In this document: one piece after another, positions 38,614 through 47,357 of the stretch | How positions within the stretch are numbered: position 1 is the stretch's first letter | Layout of the letters: the number at the start of each line of letters is the position of its first letter | Assembly: GCF_020923435.1 (NCBI RefSeq) | Contig: NZ_CP087263.1 | Coordinates: 1,817,970-1,881,969, forward strand | Origin: Brevibacillus humidisoli | GTDB lineage: Bacteria; Bacillota; Bacilli; Brevibacillales; Brevibacillaceae | Direction of reading: 5' to 3' | Length of the DNA stretch: 64,000 nucleotides | Notes under the pieces: model-generated | What the model saw: the letters and a program-made list of their open reading frames with translations, nothing else | Database searches by the model: none | What the model was told of the DNA's origin: nothing | Position numbers and translations under genes: made by a program

Positions 38614-39408
38614 CTAGGACTCAGATGACTCAGGCCCTGTTTCCTCCTCTACCAATATGTACTGATCACGATCAAGTCTTCGGACGCGATCGTCCAGGCT
38701 GATGACCTTGTTCATCGTAAGCGTGTAATTAAGATAAACCAATTGGTGCTTCTGTTCAAGGGTTTGAAAAATTTCCTTGCCGGTCACTGGCTGGTTTCTC
38801 TCGCGCATGATCTCAATGATCAGGGGGAGAACATCTGTTTTAAATGAATTGTTCTTTTTCTGTTTTTCCATTCGAAGATACTGTGGTTCTTTTTGTTCGG
38901 AATATTTGTACAGGGCTCTGCCGATTTTTTCTACATGATCGCTCACCTGTTCGCATTTTTTTAAAATGATAAAGGGATTCTTATAGGCGATGTTGTGATC
39001 TTTCTTTAGGTACTCAACGATTTCATTTTTCGTAGCAGGTCGCCCCAACTGCTTTAAAAAATGCTCCACTTTGGGAACGATATCTTTTTCTACATTAAAG
39101 TACGGACGTTGATACTTAACATGCAGATCGGGTCTAGCCCGCCTAAAAGGCTCCTCATCGACTGTCACTGTCCTGTCTGCCGAGGCAACGGAGAGACTGG
39201 GATGATCGTTAGTCCGTGCCTGATTGGCGGATGAGTGGCTAGGGTAGACAACGCCAGTCATCAGTCGATAATACTCATCAAATTTTTGATTTAATTCTTC
39301 ATCTACTGCTGCCAATTCTGTAGCAAATCGTACTGTCATATTTCGTTTCTTTTCCTTTAGTGAATCGATTTGTTCTTTTAATCGTGTGAGGTAATCCTGC
39401 TTCTGCAT
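38614..39408 (-). CDS. Unknown protein with coiled coil and two winged-helix-like repeats
   Basis: A 264-residue soluble protein I do not recognise. The N-terminal 55 residues (QKQDYLTRLKEQIDSLKEKKRNMTVRF...) are a likely coiled coil. After a low-complexity linker come two related units of about 65 residues: DIVPKVEHFLKQLGRPATKNEIVEYLKKDHNI...ILKKCEQVSDHVEKIGRALYKY and DVLPLIIEIMRERNQPVTGKEIFQTLEQKHQL...TMNKVISLDDRVRRLDRDQYILVEE. Both look like winged helix-turn-helix folds (HARE-HTH-like). ATG 39408 follows GTTGGAGGGGGAAATGTC; a longer frame to 39585 is not supported. A DNA-binding role is inference. Confidence 0.65.
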   Translation of the reverse strand: MQKQDYLTRLKEQIDSLKEKKRNMTVRFATELAAVDEELNQKFDEYYRLMTGVVYPSHSSANQARTNDHPSLSVASADRTVTVDEEPFRRARPDLHVKYQRPYFNVEKDIVPKVEHFLKQLGRPATKNEIVEYLKKDHNIAYKNPFIILKKCEQVSDHVEKIGRALYKYSEQKEPQYLRMEKQKKNNSFKTDVLPLIIEIMRERNQPVTGKEIFQTLEQKHQLVYLNYTLTMNKVISLDDRVRRLDRDQYILVEEETGPESSES

Positions 39409-39576
39409 GACATTTCCCCCTCCAACAAAACAATATTGGGTAGTAGCATCAAGTCGGTAAGTAAGCATTCGGAAACATACCAGCTTCGCTGCTCCTATAG
39501 AAAAAAAATTACACTTCCAATTTACCCTTAAAATGGATACATTTCTACTACAAAATAGAGAAATAATCCAATAAAT

Positions 39577-39605
39577 GAAAAACAACCGGATTCGTTCCGG
39601 TTGTT
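39577..39605 (-). terminator. Terminator of the carboxypeptidase gene
   Basis: AACAACCGGA (39581-39590) and TCCGGTTGTT (39596-39605) form a ten-base-pair stem; on the minus strand TTTTTC follows (as AAAAA at 39577-39582). Confidence 0.85.
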
Positions 39606-39649
39606 TTGTGAAAAGGCACCCTCTTCGATCTGTGGGTGCCCTATCCGTG

Positions 39650-40897
39650 TTAATTTTTACCTAAAAATGAGTGGTTGTACCATTTTTTCATCATCTTTCT
39701 CTTTCTGTTCCGCCTTGCATAAAGGTAGAAAACGAGAAAGAGATTGAGGAGAAACCAGGTGACAAAAATCGCGTACTTGGCTGCTTGTTGGCCGGCTGAT
39801 GGTGCCGACTGCTTGTCCGTTTGTTTCGATGCGGCTGGCTGGACAGGAGGCAGCTGCTTTGGCTTCAATGATCGTCGGTACTCCGTTCCTCCTGAAAACT
39901 GGAGAAGCAGTTGACCGTCTGCCGTCACCTTTTTCCGATATGTCTCACCGATTGGAGCTGCGACGTACAGATCGTGTTCCGCAAAATACTGCAGGTGGCG
40001 TCCCTGCTGGTCCACTGTGGTCGAAGCAAACGTTTCGCCTGCTTTGGCTACCTGCTTCGTTTCATAGTGAGCAAAACCGAAATCAAGCAGTTTGGTTACA
40101 TCGCTGTATGCCAATTCACTTGATGGAGCTTTCATGGTGACGGCAATCAGTTCTGTCTCTCCTCGCTTGGCCGAAACGACCAGTGTGTTACGGGCCTGAT
40201 CGGTAAAACCGTTTTTCACACCAGTTGCTCCTTCGTAACGCCAAAGCATCTTGTTGTGGTTGACAATTACCGTATTCCATTCCTCACCCTCCCAAGGGAG
40301 TGTCTTGGTCCCCACAATCTCACGGAATGTTGGATTTTTCATCGCGTATTGGGTAATCTTGGCCATATCAGATGCGGTAGTATAGTGGTCTGGATCGTGC
40401 AATCCGTGAGCGTTGGTGAAATGAGTATCCTCCACTCCGGTTTTCTCCTGCAAATATTCATTCAACTGCTCACTGAATCGCTCAACACTGCCCGCCAAGT
40501 GTTCCGCGATGGCGGTCGCTGCATCATTACCGGAGTTCATCAACAGCCCGTATTCCAGTTTGCGCAGCGTCACCTCTTCGCCTTCTGCCAGGTAGACACG
40601 TGTCCCCTCTTCGTATCTGGCCCGTTTCGATACAGTAACAATATCGTCGGGATTTCCGTTTTCAATCGCATAAATGCCGGTGGCAATTTTGGTGATACTA
40701 GCCGGGTACAGTCGTTGGTCAGGATTTTTTTCAAACAGCGGATCACCCGATGTAGCATCGATCAGAATCGCCGCTTCTCCGTTTATCTCTTCAGGTGCGA
40801 GGGTATCATTCCCTGCGGCACCGGCAGTTCCTGCATGAAAAAAGGGTAAGATCAGTACGTTTATACACAGAATAAGCTTTAGTAAATGTTGGAGCAT
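39650..40897 (-). CDS. dacF: D-alanyl-D-alanine carboxypeptidase (DacF/PBP5 family)
   Basis: A 415-residue low-molecular-weight penicillin-binding protein. Signal peptide LLKLILCINVLILPFFHAGTAGAA, then the active-site triad of motifs: S67-I-T-K70, SGN in LMNSGNDAATAIAEHLAG, and KNG in GVKNGFTDQARNTLV. The PBP5 C-terminal beta domain follows, and then an unusual C-terminal transmembrane anchor (YAIFVTWFLLNLFLVFYLYARRNRKRK) with a basic tail in place of the usual amphipathic helix. It trims the terminal D-Ala from peptidoglycan stem peptides, in vegetative or spore-cortex wall. Start ATG 40897 (MLQHLL) has AGAAAGGACAAGTCACC; a GTG 42 bases upstream is less likely. Confidence 0.9.
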   Translation of the reverse strand: MLQHLLKLILCINVLILPFFHAGTAGAAGNDTLAPEEINGEAAILIDATSGDPLFEKNPDQRLYPASITKIATGIYAIENGNPDDIVTVSKRARYEEGTRVYLAEGEEVTLRKLEYGLLMNSGNDAATAIAEHLAGSVERFSEQLNEYLQEKTGVEDTHFTNAHGLHDPDHYTTASDMAKITQYAMKNPTFREIVGTKTLPWEGEEWNTVIVNHNKMLWRYEGATGVKNGFTDQARNTLVVSAKRGETELIAVTMKAPSSELAYSDVTKLLDFGFAHYETKQVAKAGETFASTTVDQQGRHLQYFAEHDLYVAAPIGETYRKKVTADGQLLLQFSGGTEYRRSLKPKQLPPVQPAASKQTDKQSAPSAGQQAAKYAIFVTWFLLNLFLVFYLYARRNRKRKMMKKWYNHSFLGKN

Positions 40898-41013
40898 GGT
40901 GACTTGTCCTTTCTGATTCGTAAAACGTTTCTTTATCACCTTACCAATATACCGGGTGAGGGGACAAGTGACAACCTTTCAACAAAACGAGTTCGAGTCA
41001 GGAGGACGAGGAA

Positions 41014-42426
41014 ATGAAAATGAGAACGAATCAGGAGGATCAGGCTGTGGAAATGAGGATAAGTCGGGATACGTTGGGAGAAGTGCAAATTCCCCAGGAT
41101 GTTTATTACGACGCGCAAACTCAGAGGGCTGTGGAGAATTTTCCAATCAGTGGGCTGCGCCTACCGCGTGCATTCATCCGTGCACAAGGGATCATCAAAG
41201 CTTCAGCAGCCGCAGCCAATATGGCTGTGGGCAGCCTGCCGCGTGAGATTGGTGAAGTGATTCAGCAGGTCGCCGAAGAAGTAGCCGAGGGAAAATGGGA
41301 CGATCAATTCGTGGTTGATGTGTTTCAGGCAGGGGCAGGCACATCACAAAATATGAACGCCAATGAAGTCATCGCCAACCTGGCCAATGAACGCCTGGGT
41401 GGAAAAAAAGGAGAATTTATACGAGTACACCCGAATGACCATGTGAACATGGCACAGTCGACAAACGATACGATCCATGTCGCCATAAACATTAGTGCCT
41501 ATACGGAACTGACTGAACGATTACTCCCCACCCTGCGTGAGTTGGTTGACAGTCTGCGCCAAAAACAACAGGAGTTCCAACCGATCTTCAAATCGGGGCG
41601 TACTCATCTACAGGATGCTGTTCCGATCCGGTTGGGTCAGGAGTTCGGCGGCTATGCACAGACGCTCGCTAACTGTGAGCAGAGTCTTCACCGCAGCTCT
41701 AAGGCACTGCTCGAGATCGGGATCGGTGGAAATGCTGTCGGTACAGGCATTAACGCCCATCCTGATTACCCCCAACGGGCTGTACAGGAGATTGCACGCC
41801 GCACCGGTCATCCGTTTCGCCAGCCCGTCGATCGGTTTGCTTTTATGCAAAATACGTCTGCTGCTATCCAGAGCAGCCACGCACTGAAAGAGTTGGCGAT
41901 TCATCTGATCAAGATCACCAGCGACTTGCGCTTGCTAAGTTCAGGCCCGCGCACCGGCCTTGCCGAACTACAGCTTCCGGCCGTGCAACCAGGCTCCTCC
42001 ATCATGCCTGGAAAGGTAAATCCGGTTATGTTGGAAATGGTCTACATGGTGGCCAGCCAGGTGATTGGCAATGATGCGACCATTACTGCAGCAGGAATGG
42101 GCAGCCAACTGGAGATTAATGTGATGATGCCGGTCATTGCTTTTAATATGTTGTTTTCGATTGACATTCTCACTCAGGCGCTCCGTGTACTGCGCGAACG
42201 CTGTATCGAGGGAATTGCAGCAGACGAGCAGCGCTGCTCATCTTATGTGGAGCAAAGTTTGGCGCTGGCGACATCGCTCAACCCCTTGATCGGCTATGAA
42301 AAAGCTGCGGAGATCGCCAAACAAGCGTATCGTGAAGGGAAGACGATCCGCGAGATTGCCGGCAGAGAGACCGGGTTGAGTCTTGAGCAGTTGGCGGAAC
42401 ATCTCGATCCGCAACGCCATGTGTAG
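41014..42426 (+). CDS. aspA: Aspartate ammonia-lyase
   Basis: A 470-residue member of the aspartase/fumarase superfamily. THLQDAVPIRLGQEFGGY, GGNAVGTGINAHPDYP and the signature loop GSSIMPGKVNPVMLEMV, with the catalytic serine, are intact. After the signature, aspartases have PV(M/I)xE where class II fumarases have PTQ(C/S)EA; this favours aspartase, although fumarase activity is not excluded. ATG 41014 lies eight bases after AGGAGG. The first 13 codons duplicate part of the leader, including a second GGAGG before a GTG-GAA-ATG at 41047-41055, so an alternative start around there is possible. It stands alone, convergent with relQ. Confidence 0.85.
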   Translation: MKMRTNQEDQAVEMRISRDTLGEVQIPQDVYYDAQTQRAVENFPISGLRLPRAFIRAQGIIKASAAAANMAVGSLPREIGEVIQQVAEEVAEGKWDDQFVVDVFQAGAGTSQNMNANEVIANLANERLGGKKGEFIRVHPNDHVNMAQSTNDTIHVAINISAYTELTERLLPTLRELVDSLRQKQQEFQPIFKSGRTHLQDAVPIRLGQEFGGYAQTLANCEQSLHRSSKALLEIGIGGNAVGTGINAHPDYPQRAVQEIARRTGHPFRQPVDRFAFMQNTSAAIQSSHALKELAIHLIKITSDLRLLSSGPRTGLAELQLPAVQPGSSIMPGKVNPVMLEMVYMVASQVIGNDATITAAGMGSQLEINVMMPVIAFNMLFSIDILTQALRVLRERCIEGIAADEQRCSSYVEQSLALATSLNPLIGYEKAAEIAKQAYREGKTIREIAGRETGLSLEQLAEHLDPQRHV

Positions 42427-42456
42427 GATCCTTGTGTATACGTCGGGACCAGTCTC

Positions 42457-43272
42457 CTAACCGCCTAAACGCTTGCCGATCAAGTCGTAAATCATTTTAA
42501 ACTTGGGATTGTCGACAAAGGCCCCTTCATACCCGCTGAGGTGATCGCGGTACAAGGCTGCGGCCGACTCGTAATCCTGCTTGACGAACAGAGAGAAAAT
42601 CTCTTCCAGCTTTTCTTCCAACGAATGATCGAAGGGAGTTGGTTTTAGGATTTCCTGGCGCAGGTTGTTCATCTGCACATCCAGCTCGTGGGCGATCATC
42701 GCCGCTTCGTTAAGCTGCAGCAGCACATTTTCCGGGATGTTTCCGGCGTATTTGTAGCGAAGCTCATGTTCGTTGGTCGCCCAAAAGTTCATCCCCAGGG
42801 TGCGGATTTGAATCTCGCAGAACAGTTTCTTTTTATCGCTTCCAAGGTAGACGGTGTAAGTGGCAATCATGTGAATGCTGCGATAGCCCGATTCCTTGGG
42901 GTGGGTGATGTAATCTTTAACATCGATCACTTGGATATCCTCTCGCTCCTGCAGCAATTGCTGCACTTCCCGAACGTCATCAATGTATCGACAGACCACG
43001 CGCAATCCGGCTATATCGGCAATCTCACGGCTCAGTTCTTCCTGCCAGGTATCGCGTGTAAAGTCGATCCCCTTTTCCTGTGCTTTTTGAAACAAACTGT
43101 CCGCTTTTTTGACACGGCCAACGACGAATTCAATCGGGGAGTACCGGCCGCTCTTTTGAAATCCGTATTTGATGCCTTTTAGCTTCAACTTTAATTCTTC
43201 TACCGCTTGCTCATACGGAGCCAGAAAATGGACAAGGGTGTTTAGCACTTTTCTCGGTACCTGAAGATTCAT
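42457..43272 (-). CDS. relQ: Small alarmone synthetase, RelQ (YjbM) type
   Basis: A 271-residue (p)ppGpp synthetase lacking hydrolase and regulatory domains. FLAPYEQAVEELKLKLKGIK, PIEFVVGRVKKADS, IADIAGLRVVCRYIDDV, HPKESGYRSIHMIATYTV and EIQIRTLGMNFWATNEHELRYKYAGNIPENV follow the RelQ sequence closely; the synthetase residues (the Arg/Lys of GRVK, Asp of DIAGLR, Glu-x-His) are present. RelQ enzymes are about 210-220 residues, so the final 50 residues (FVKQDYESAAALYRDHLSGYEGAFVDNPKFKMIYDLIGKRL) are an extension. Makes pppGpp from GTP/GDP and ATP under wall or starvation stress. Single gene. Confidence 0.9.
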   Translation of the reverse strand: MNLQVPRKVLNTLVHFLAPYEQAVEELKLKLKGIKYGFQKSGRYSPIEFVVGRVKKADSLFQKAQEKGIDFTRDTWQEELSREIADIAGLRVVCRYIDDVREVQQLLQEREDIQVIDVKDYITHPKESGYRSIHMIATYTVYLGSDKKKLFCEIQIRTLGMNFWATNEHELRYKYAGNIPENVLLQLNEAAMIAHELDVQMNNLRQEILKPTPFDHSLEEKLEEIFSLFVKQDYESAAALYRDHLSGYEGAFVDNPKFKMIYDLIGKRLGG

Positions 43273-43380
43273 TTTTTCGTTTCCCCTCCATCTCTTGACA
43301 GGAACAACTCATCGACATAAAAACATTCTACGCACACTTGTTCTCTCCTGCCTGTGTTCCATATCAAACAGAAAAAACAT

Positions 43381-44376
43381 TCAGGATAACAGGTAGGAGA
43401 GCAGCCAACACAGCAGCAGACCGATCCCGCAATACAGCGCCGTCGAGAGGTACAGCAAGTGGATCGTGTGCAAGATATGAACGGGGTGGAGAACTACTGC
43501 GGGGTCACCGAGCAGCGCGCGATGCGAGGGTACCCCTTGATAATAGTTGGTTCCGCCCAACTGGACCCGGAGCGCACCGGCGACGGCTGCTTCCGCCCAG
43601 CCGCTGTTGGGACTGGGATGCTTGCTGGCGTCCCTTCTCCCGATCTTCCATACACCGCGCGCATCGTGTCCCAACACCCAGGCAGCTATCAGGATGGTCA
43701 GATAAGTAAGTCGTGCGGGAAGCCAATTGCAGAGATCGTCCAAACGCGCGGAGGCCCAGCCGAGATCACGGTAACGTTCGTTCTTGTAGCCAACCATCGA
43801 ATCAAGCGTATTGACAGCACGATAGAGAAAGGCAAGCGGAGCGCCGCCGATCAGGGCGAATAACAGGGGAGCCGTCACCGCATCAACGATGTTTTCGGCA
43901 ATTGTCTCAACCGCCCCGCGTGTCACCTCCCGCTCGTCCAGGTGCTTCGTATCACGTCCCACCACCTGGGACAGCTGCTGCCGAGCACCTGGCAGATCAC
44001 GCTCAACCAGCTTGCGGTAAATCGCTCTCCCGGCGTCCGCCAACCCTTTGGTAGCTATCGTTGTAGAGATCAAAAGAATCTCGACGACATCGGCTAGAAG
44101 CCAATGAAGTTTAGCAGCCGTTTGCACCAGCAGCCAAGCGAAAAGAAAGGAAGCGCCTCCAACCAGGAGGGGAAACAGCAGGCCAAGCCATCTGCCGGCA
44201 CGCTGCCGTGAGCGACTGTCACAGGAAAACGCATCGTACAATGGACGGACGATTCGCTCTACCCAGACGATCAGCTTTCCCATACCGATCACGGGATGCG
44301 GAAGCCAGCGAGGATCGCCGACGAGCCAATCGAGCACGAAAGCAACGGCAACCTGGTAAGGGAACAGCGGGCTCAT
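43381..44376 (-). CDS. cbiB: Adenosylcobinamide-phosphate synthase
   Basis: A 331-residue membrane protein of the CbiB/CobD family. It condenses adenosylcobyric acid with (R)-1-amino-2-propanol phosphate (or the free amine). DWLVGDPRWLPHPVIGMGKLI at the N-terminus, GRDTKHLDEREVTRGAVETIAENIVDAVTAPLLFALIGGAPLAFLYRAVNTLDSMVGYKN in the middle, and SPNSGWAEAAVAGALRVQLGGTNYYQG are diagnostic. Several membrane helices. The ATG overlaps the cbiZ stop by four bases. Last gene of the cob operon. Confidence 0.95.
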   Translation of the reverse strand: MSPLFPYQVAVAFVLDWLVGDPRWLPHPVIGMGKLIVWVERIVRPLYDAFSCDSRSRQRAGRWLGLLFPLLVGGASFLFAWLLVQTAAKLHWLLADVVEILLISTTIATKGLADAGRAIYRKLVERDLPGARQQLSQVVGRDTKHLDEREVTRGAVETIAENIVDAVTAPLLFALIGGAPLAFLYRAVNTLDSMVGYKNERYRDLGWASARLDDLCNWLPARLTYLTILIAAWVLGHDARGVWKIGRRDASKHPSPNSGWAEAAVAGALRVQLGGTNYYQGVPSHRALLGDPAVVLHPVHILHTIHLLYLSTALYCGIGLLLCWLLSYLLS

Positions 44377-45083
44377 CGATGCGTCTCCCTCCGACGGCCG
44401 CGAATCCTCTCCTGTTCCACTGCCGTTACAGTGGCGGTATAGACTGATTTAGCCAACGAATCCCCCAGTGACGTCGCTGTTCCAGCGTACTGATGAGTAG
44501 GCAGATTGCCATCTATGCGTCTTGCGGCAATCACCACGACATCTGTTGAGGTACCAGTGGCAGTTCTGCCCAAGGCGTCCATTACACCTGCATCCTGCAA
44601 CGCTGCTGTTTTCGCCTCTGTCGCAGTGACCAGTGCATTCACTACTGCAGAATCGGTTAGGTTTGCATCCAACATCACAATTGTATTGATGGTGTCAGCC
44701 CGATATGCCGAATACGTCTTCTGTGCCTGTCCGGCTCTCACAGCATTGCCTACACCGGCAGTGACAACGGCACACAGCCGGAACTGATCCCCCTGCAGGC
44801 AAGCTGTTCCGGCTGCGGATACTTGGGCAGCGGTCAACATGCCGATGAACTTCTCTGGTTCTTCTCCCAACTCCTCGATTCTTCGCTGTATATCCGCCAG
44901 GGGATCGGAAGAGTGATAGTCATGGTCGACGCGCTGATTCAAAATGCCATAACCCTGATAAAAGCCGCCGTTCCATAAAGCGTTGGAACAGGCCCGAAAC
45001 GGTTCTTCACAGCGGATGAGCAAGCGTTCTTCGCTGGTTGAGATGCTCCACTTTGGCAGCAGCCACTGATTAAGAGGTTGCAT
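44373..45083 (-). CDS. cbiZ: Adenosylcobinamide amidohydrolase
   Basis: A 236-residue enzyme that removes the aminopropanol side chain from adenosylcobinamide, giving adenosylcobyric acid for reprocessing by CbiB. Recognisable CbiZ blocks are ALWNGGFYQGYGILNQRVDHDY, MLTAAQVSAAG, VVTAGVGNAVRAG, TINTIVMLDANLTDSAVVNALVTATEAKTAALQDAGV and ATGTSTDVVVIAA. Start ATG 45083 (MQPLNQWLL) sits 14 bases inside the end of cobC and follows GGGGAAGTGGACTT. Its presence marks the operon as salvage rather than purely de novo synthesis. Confidence 0.92.
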   Translation of the reverse strand: MQPLNQWLLPKWSISTSEERLLIRCEEPFRACSNALWNGGFYQGYGILNQRVDHDYHSSDPLADIQRRIEELGEEPEKFIGMLTAAQVSAAGTACLQGDQFRLCAVVTAGVGNAVRAGQAQKTYSAYRADTINTIVMLDANLTDSAVVNALVTATEAKTAALQDAGVMDALGRTATGTSTDVVVIAARRIDGNLPTHQYAGTATSLGDSLAKSVYTATVTAVEQERIRGRRRETHR

Positions 45084-45666
45084 AAGTCCACTTCCCCAGT
45101 TGATAGTCAAAAGCGCAGTGCAACCCTTCACAAGGGTCAATTTGCAGTGAAAACAACGCATCTCGACGCTGTTCCAGATAGAGCGCGTAGAACAATCCTA
45201 TCACCCCTCTGTGGCTGACGATCAGTATCGTCTCGTCAGTACTGTGGGCGCAGAGCACCTGCTCCACAAAGCGTTGCAGCCGAAACGCCAGTGTTTCGAC
45301 TGTCTCGCCGCCTGGTGGAGCATTCCGCCAGGGGTCCTCGTAAAAGCGCGTAATCACTTGTTCTTCCTCTGCAGCGATTTGCTCGTATGTCTTTCCTTCC
45401 CATCTGCCGAATGCCAGTTCACGCAGATCAGCAGATGGATGGATATCTAGATGAGGATGAAAACGACAGATCTCGGAGGCCGTCTCCATACAGCGCTGCA
45501 GATTGCTGCTGTAGACCGCGTTGATCGGCAGGTGTCTCAACCGCTCGGCCAACTGTTCCGCTTGTATTCTGCCCTGTGCGCTGAGCGGCACATCAAGCTG
45601 TCCCAGATACTGTTTGTTATGGTTCTCTGCCGTCACACCATGGCGCACCCAAAGCAACCTGGACAT
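45070..45666 (-). CDS. cobC: Histidine phosphatase family protein, probable alpha-ribazole phosphatase
   Basis: A 198-residue phosphoglycerate mutase-like phosphatase. LLWVRHGVTAENHNKQYLGQLDVPLSAQGRIQAEQLAERL has the RHG catalytic motif; SSNLQRCMETA, ELAFGRWEGKTYEQI and VSHRGVIGLFYA complete the site (second catalytic His in SHRG). Position between cobU and cbiZ supports alpha-ribazole-5'-phosphate or cobalamin-5'-phosphate as substrate. It directly follows the cobU stop (TAA-ATG). Confidence 0.88.
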   Translation of the reverse strand: MSRLLWVRHGVTAENHNKQYLGQLDVPLSAQGRIQAEQLAERLRHLPINAVYSSNLQRCMETASEICRFHPHLDIHPSADLRELAFGRWEGKTYEQIAAEEEQVITRFYEDPWRNAPPGGETVETLAFRLQRFVEQVLCAHSTDETILIVSHRGVIGLFYALYLEQRRDALFSLQIDPCEGLHCAFDYQLGKWTYATS

Positions 45667-46221
45667 TTACCTGTCTCCCTCTTTTAACAAGATTGGCTGC
45701 CCCGCGACAATCAGGTATGCTTCATCAGCCATCTCTGCTGCAGCCTGGTTGGCTAGTCCTACCGTATCCTGAAAAGCTCTGCCCAGCGGAGTAGGTGCGA
45801 CCCCTCCCCACCCTACTTCGTCACTGACCAGAATCCAGCACTGTTCGGACTGCTCCTGGCAGTATCCCAGCAGGTCTCTCACCTGCTGCATGATCTCTTG
45901 CTGTACATGAGGCACTCGCCATTGTTGTTCAGGATAGGACAGCAGCAGATTGGCAATCCAGCCTGAGTAGCTGTCCAAGAGCACAACCTTACATTTGGAA
46001 TAAACCTTCAGGGCTGCTGGCAGCACCATCGACTCCTCACACGACTCCCATGATGCGGGGCGACGTTTTTGATGTTGTTCGATACGCTGTGCCATCTCCT
46101 CGTCAACCGCTCGCCCTGTCGCGACGTAGAGAACAGAATCGCGTCCCCGTTCTCTGGCCAGTGCTTCGGCATAGACACTTTTGCCGGATCGAACTCCACC
46201 CATGACCAATACGATACTCAC
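45667..46221 (-). CDS. cobU: Adenosylcobinamide kinase/guanylyltransferase
   Basis: A 184-residue bifunctional enzyme that phosphorylates adenosylcobinamide and attaches GMP. P-loop VMGGVRSGKSVYAE, YVATGRAVDEEMAQRIEQHQKRRP with the catalytic His, VLLDSYSGWIANLL and VSDEVGWGGVAPTPLGRAFQDTVGLANQAAAEMADEAYLIVAGQPI are all typical; the usual VSNEVG is VSDEVG. GTG 46221 lies seven bases after AAAGGAGG; a GTG nine codons upstream is less likely. It overlaps nothing upstream, and the next gene begins immediately. Confidence 0.92.
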   Translation of the reverse strand: MSIVLVMGGVRSGKSVYAEALARERGRDSVLYVATGRAVDEEMAQRIEQHQKRRPASWESCEESMVLPAALKVYSKCKVVLLDSYSGWIANLLLSYPEQQWRVPHVQQEIMQQVRDLLGYCQEQSEQCWILVSDEVGWGGVAPTPLGRAFQDTVGLANQAAAEMADEAYLIVAGQPILLKEGDR

Positions 46222-46238
46222 CTGTTCTCCTCCTTTCT

Positions 46239-47357
46239 CTACCGACACTCGGCGATCGCCGCCTGCAGGTTGGCAAGCATCCGCTGATTCTGGTCCGTCT
46301 GCTTGACCGCAAGGCGGATATAACCGTCGTCGAGTCCGGGGTACATCCCGCAGTTGCGTATTAGATAGCCCTTTTCCGCCATCCGCTGTTGCAAGCGGCG
46401 GCCGGATATCCCTTTTATATAGAGCAGAAGGTAGTTCACCTCACTGGGGAAGAGAAAGACGCCGGGCCATGCCGCAATCGTAGCAGCCATCCTCTCCCTC
46501 TCTTGCTGCACATAGCGCTGCGACTCACTGACGAAAGCCTCTTGTTCCAGCAGCCACTCCCCTGCAGACTGAGCCAATCCGTTTACGCTCCACGGGGTTT
46601 GACGGGAGTGGAGCTGGTCTATCAAGCCTGCATCAGCAATCACGTACCCCAGCCTGAGTCCGGGAATGGCGAATATTTTTGTCATGGAGCGAAACAGCAT
46701 CAAGTGCGGCAAGCGCTGCAGCTGCGGCAGCAGGGAACGTTTATGAGCGTCCGGCAAGAAATCGAGAAAAGCCTCATCCACACCGAAATACACGTCCTTT
46801 TGCTCGCATAATTGCGCCATCTCCAGCAGCACATCCCGTTCCACCAGGTTGCCACTTGGATTATTGGGATAGCCAAGGAATAACAGATCTATCTGTTCGA
46901 TAAACGGGAGAAGATCCGATACAGTGGGGAGAAATAACTGATCGGGTGATGTAATGTGTGAAAAGACATGGCATCCTGCTTTGCGGGCCGCCGATTCGTA
47001 CTCGGAGAAGCAGGGCTGGATGACGCCAACCCTCTTCACCCCCAGACTGTCCACCGCTAGTTGGATACACTCAGCAGCGCCATTCCCGACCAGGATCTGC
47101 TCCGATCTCACTCCCAGCTTGTCCGCCAATCTGGCGCGAAGACGCCGACAGGTTGGATCTGGATAGCGAACGATCTCCGACAACTGCTGCCGGAGATGGT
47201 CATACAGGCCGGGAGGCGGTCCGAGCGGATTGATATTGGCGCTATAATCAAGCAAGTCGCTGGTATTTGTTCCAAATACCTCTGCGGCCGTCCAGACGTC
47301 ACCCCCGTGACCGTACCGTTCTATCCACTGCATGGGATTGTCAGTCTTGTTGTTCAT
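46239..47357 (-). CDS. cobD: Threonine-phosphate decarboxylase
   Basis: A 372-residue PLP enzyme of aminotransferase fold class I that makes (R)-1-amino-2-propanol phosphate from L-threonine phosphate. HGGDVWTAAEVFG and LDYSANINPLGPP at the N-terminus, NPSGN, DEAFLDF, and the PLP lysine in RSMTKIFAIPGLRLGY are diagnostic. First gene of the cob operon, preceded by a structured leader and terminator (47447-47594). GGCGGTGTGATCGC is a modest ribosome binding site before ATG 47357. Confidence 0.93.
   Translation of the reverse strand: MNNKTDNPMQWIERYGHGGDVWTAAEVFGTNTSDLLDYSANINPLGPPPGLYDHLRQQLSEIVRYPDPTCRRLRARLADKLGVRSEQILVGNGAAECIQLAVDSLGVKRVGVIQPCFSEYESAARKAGCHVFSHITSPDQLFLPTVSDLLPFIEQIDLLFLGYPNNPSGNLVERDVLLEMAQLCEQKDVYFGVDEAFLDFLPDAHKRSLLPQLQRLPHLMLFRSMTKIFAIPGLRLGYVIADAGLIDQLHSRQTPWSVNGLAQSAGEWLLEQEAFVSESQRYVQQERERMAATIAAWPGVFLFPSEVNYLLLYIKGISGRRLQQRMAEKGYLIRNCGMYPGLDDGYIRLAVKQTDQNQRMLANLQAAIAECR

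Noticed and set aside
41014-42426. Class II fumarase as the first choice
   Set aside because: Residues after the GSSIMPGKVNP signature (VMLEMV rather than TQCEA) favour aspartase, though activity is not proven.
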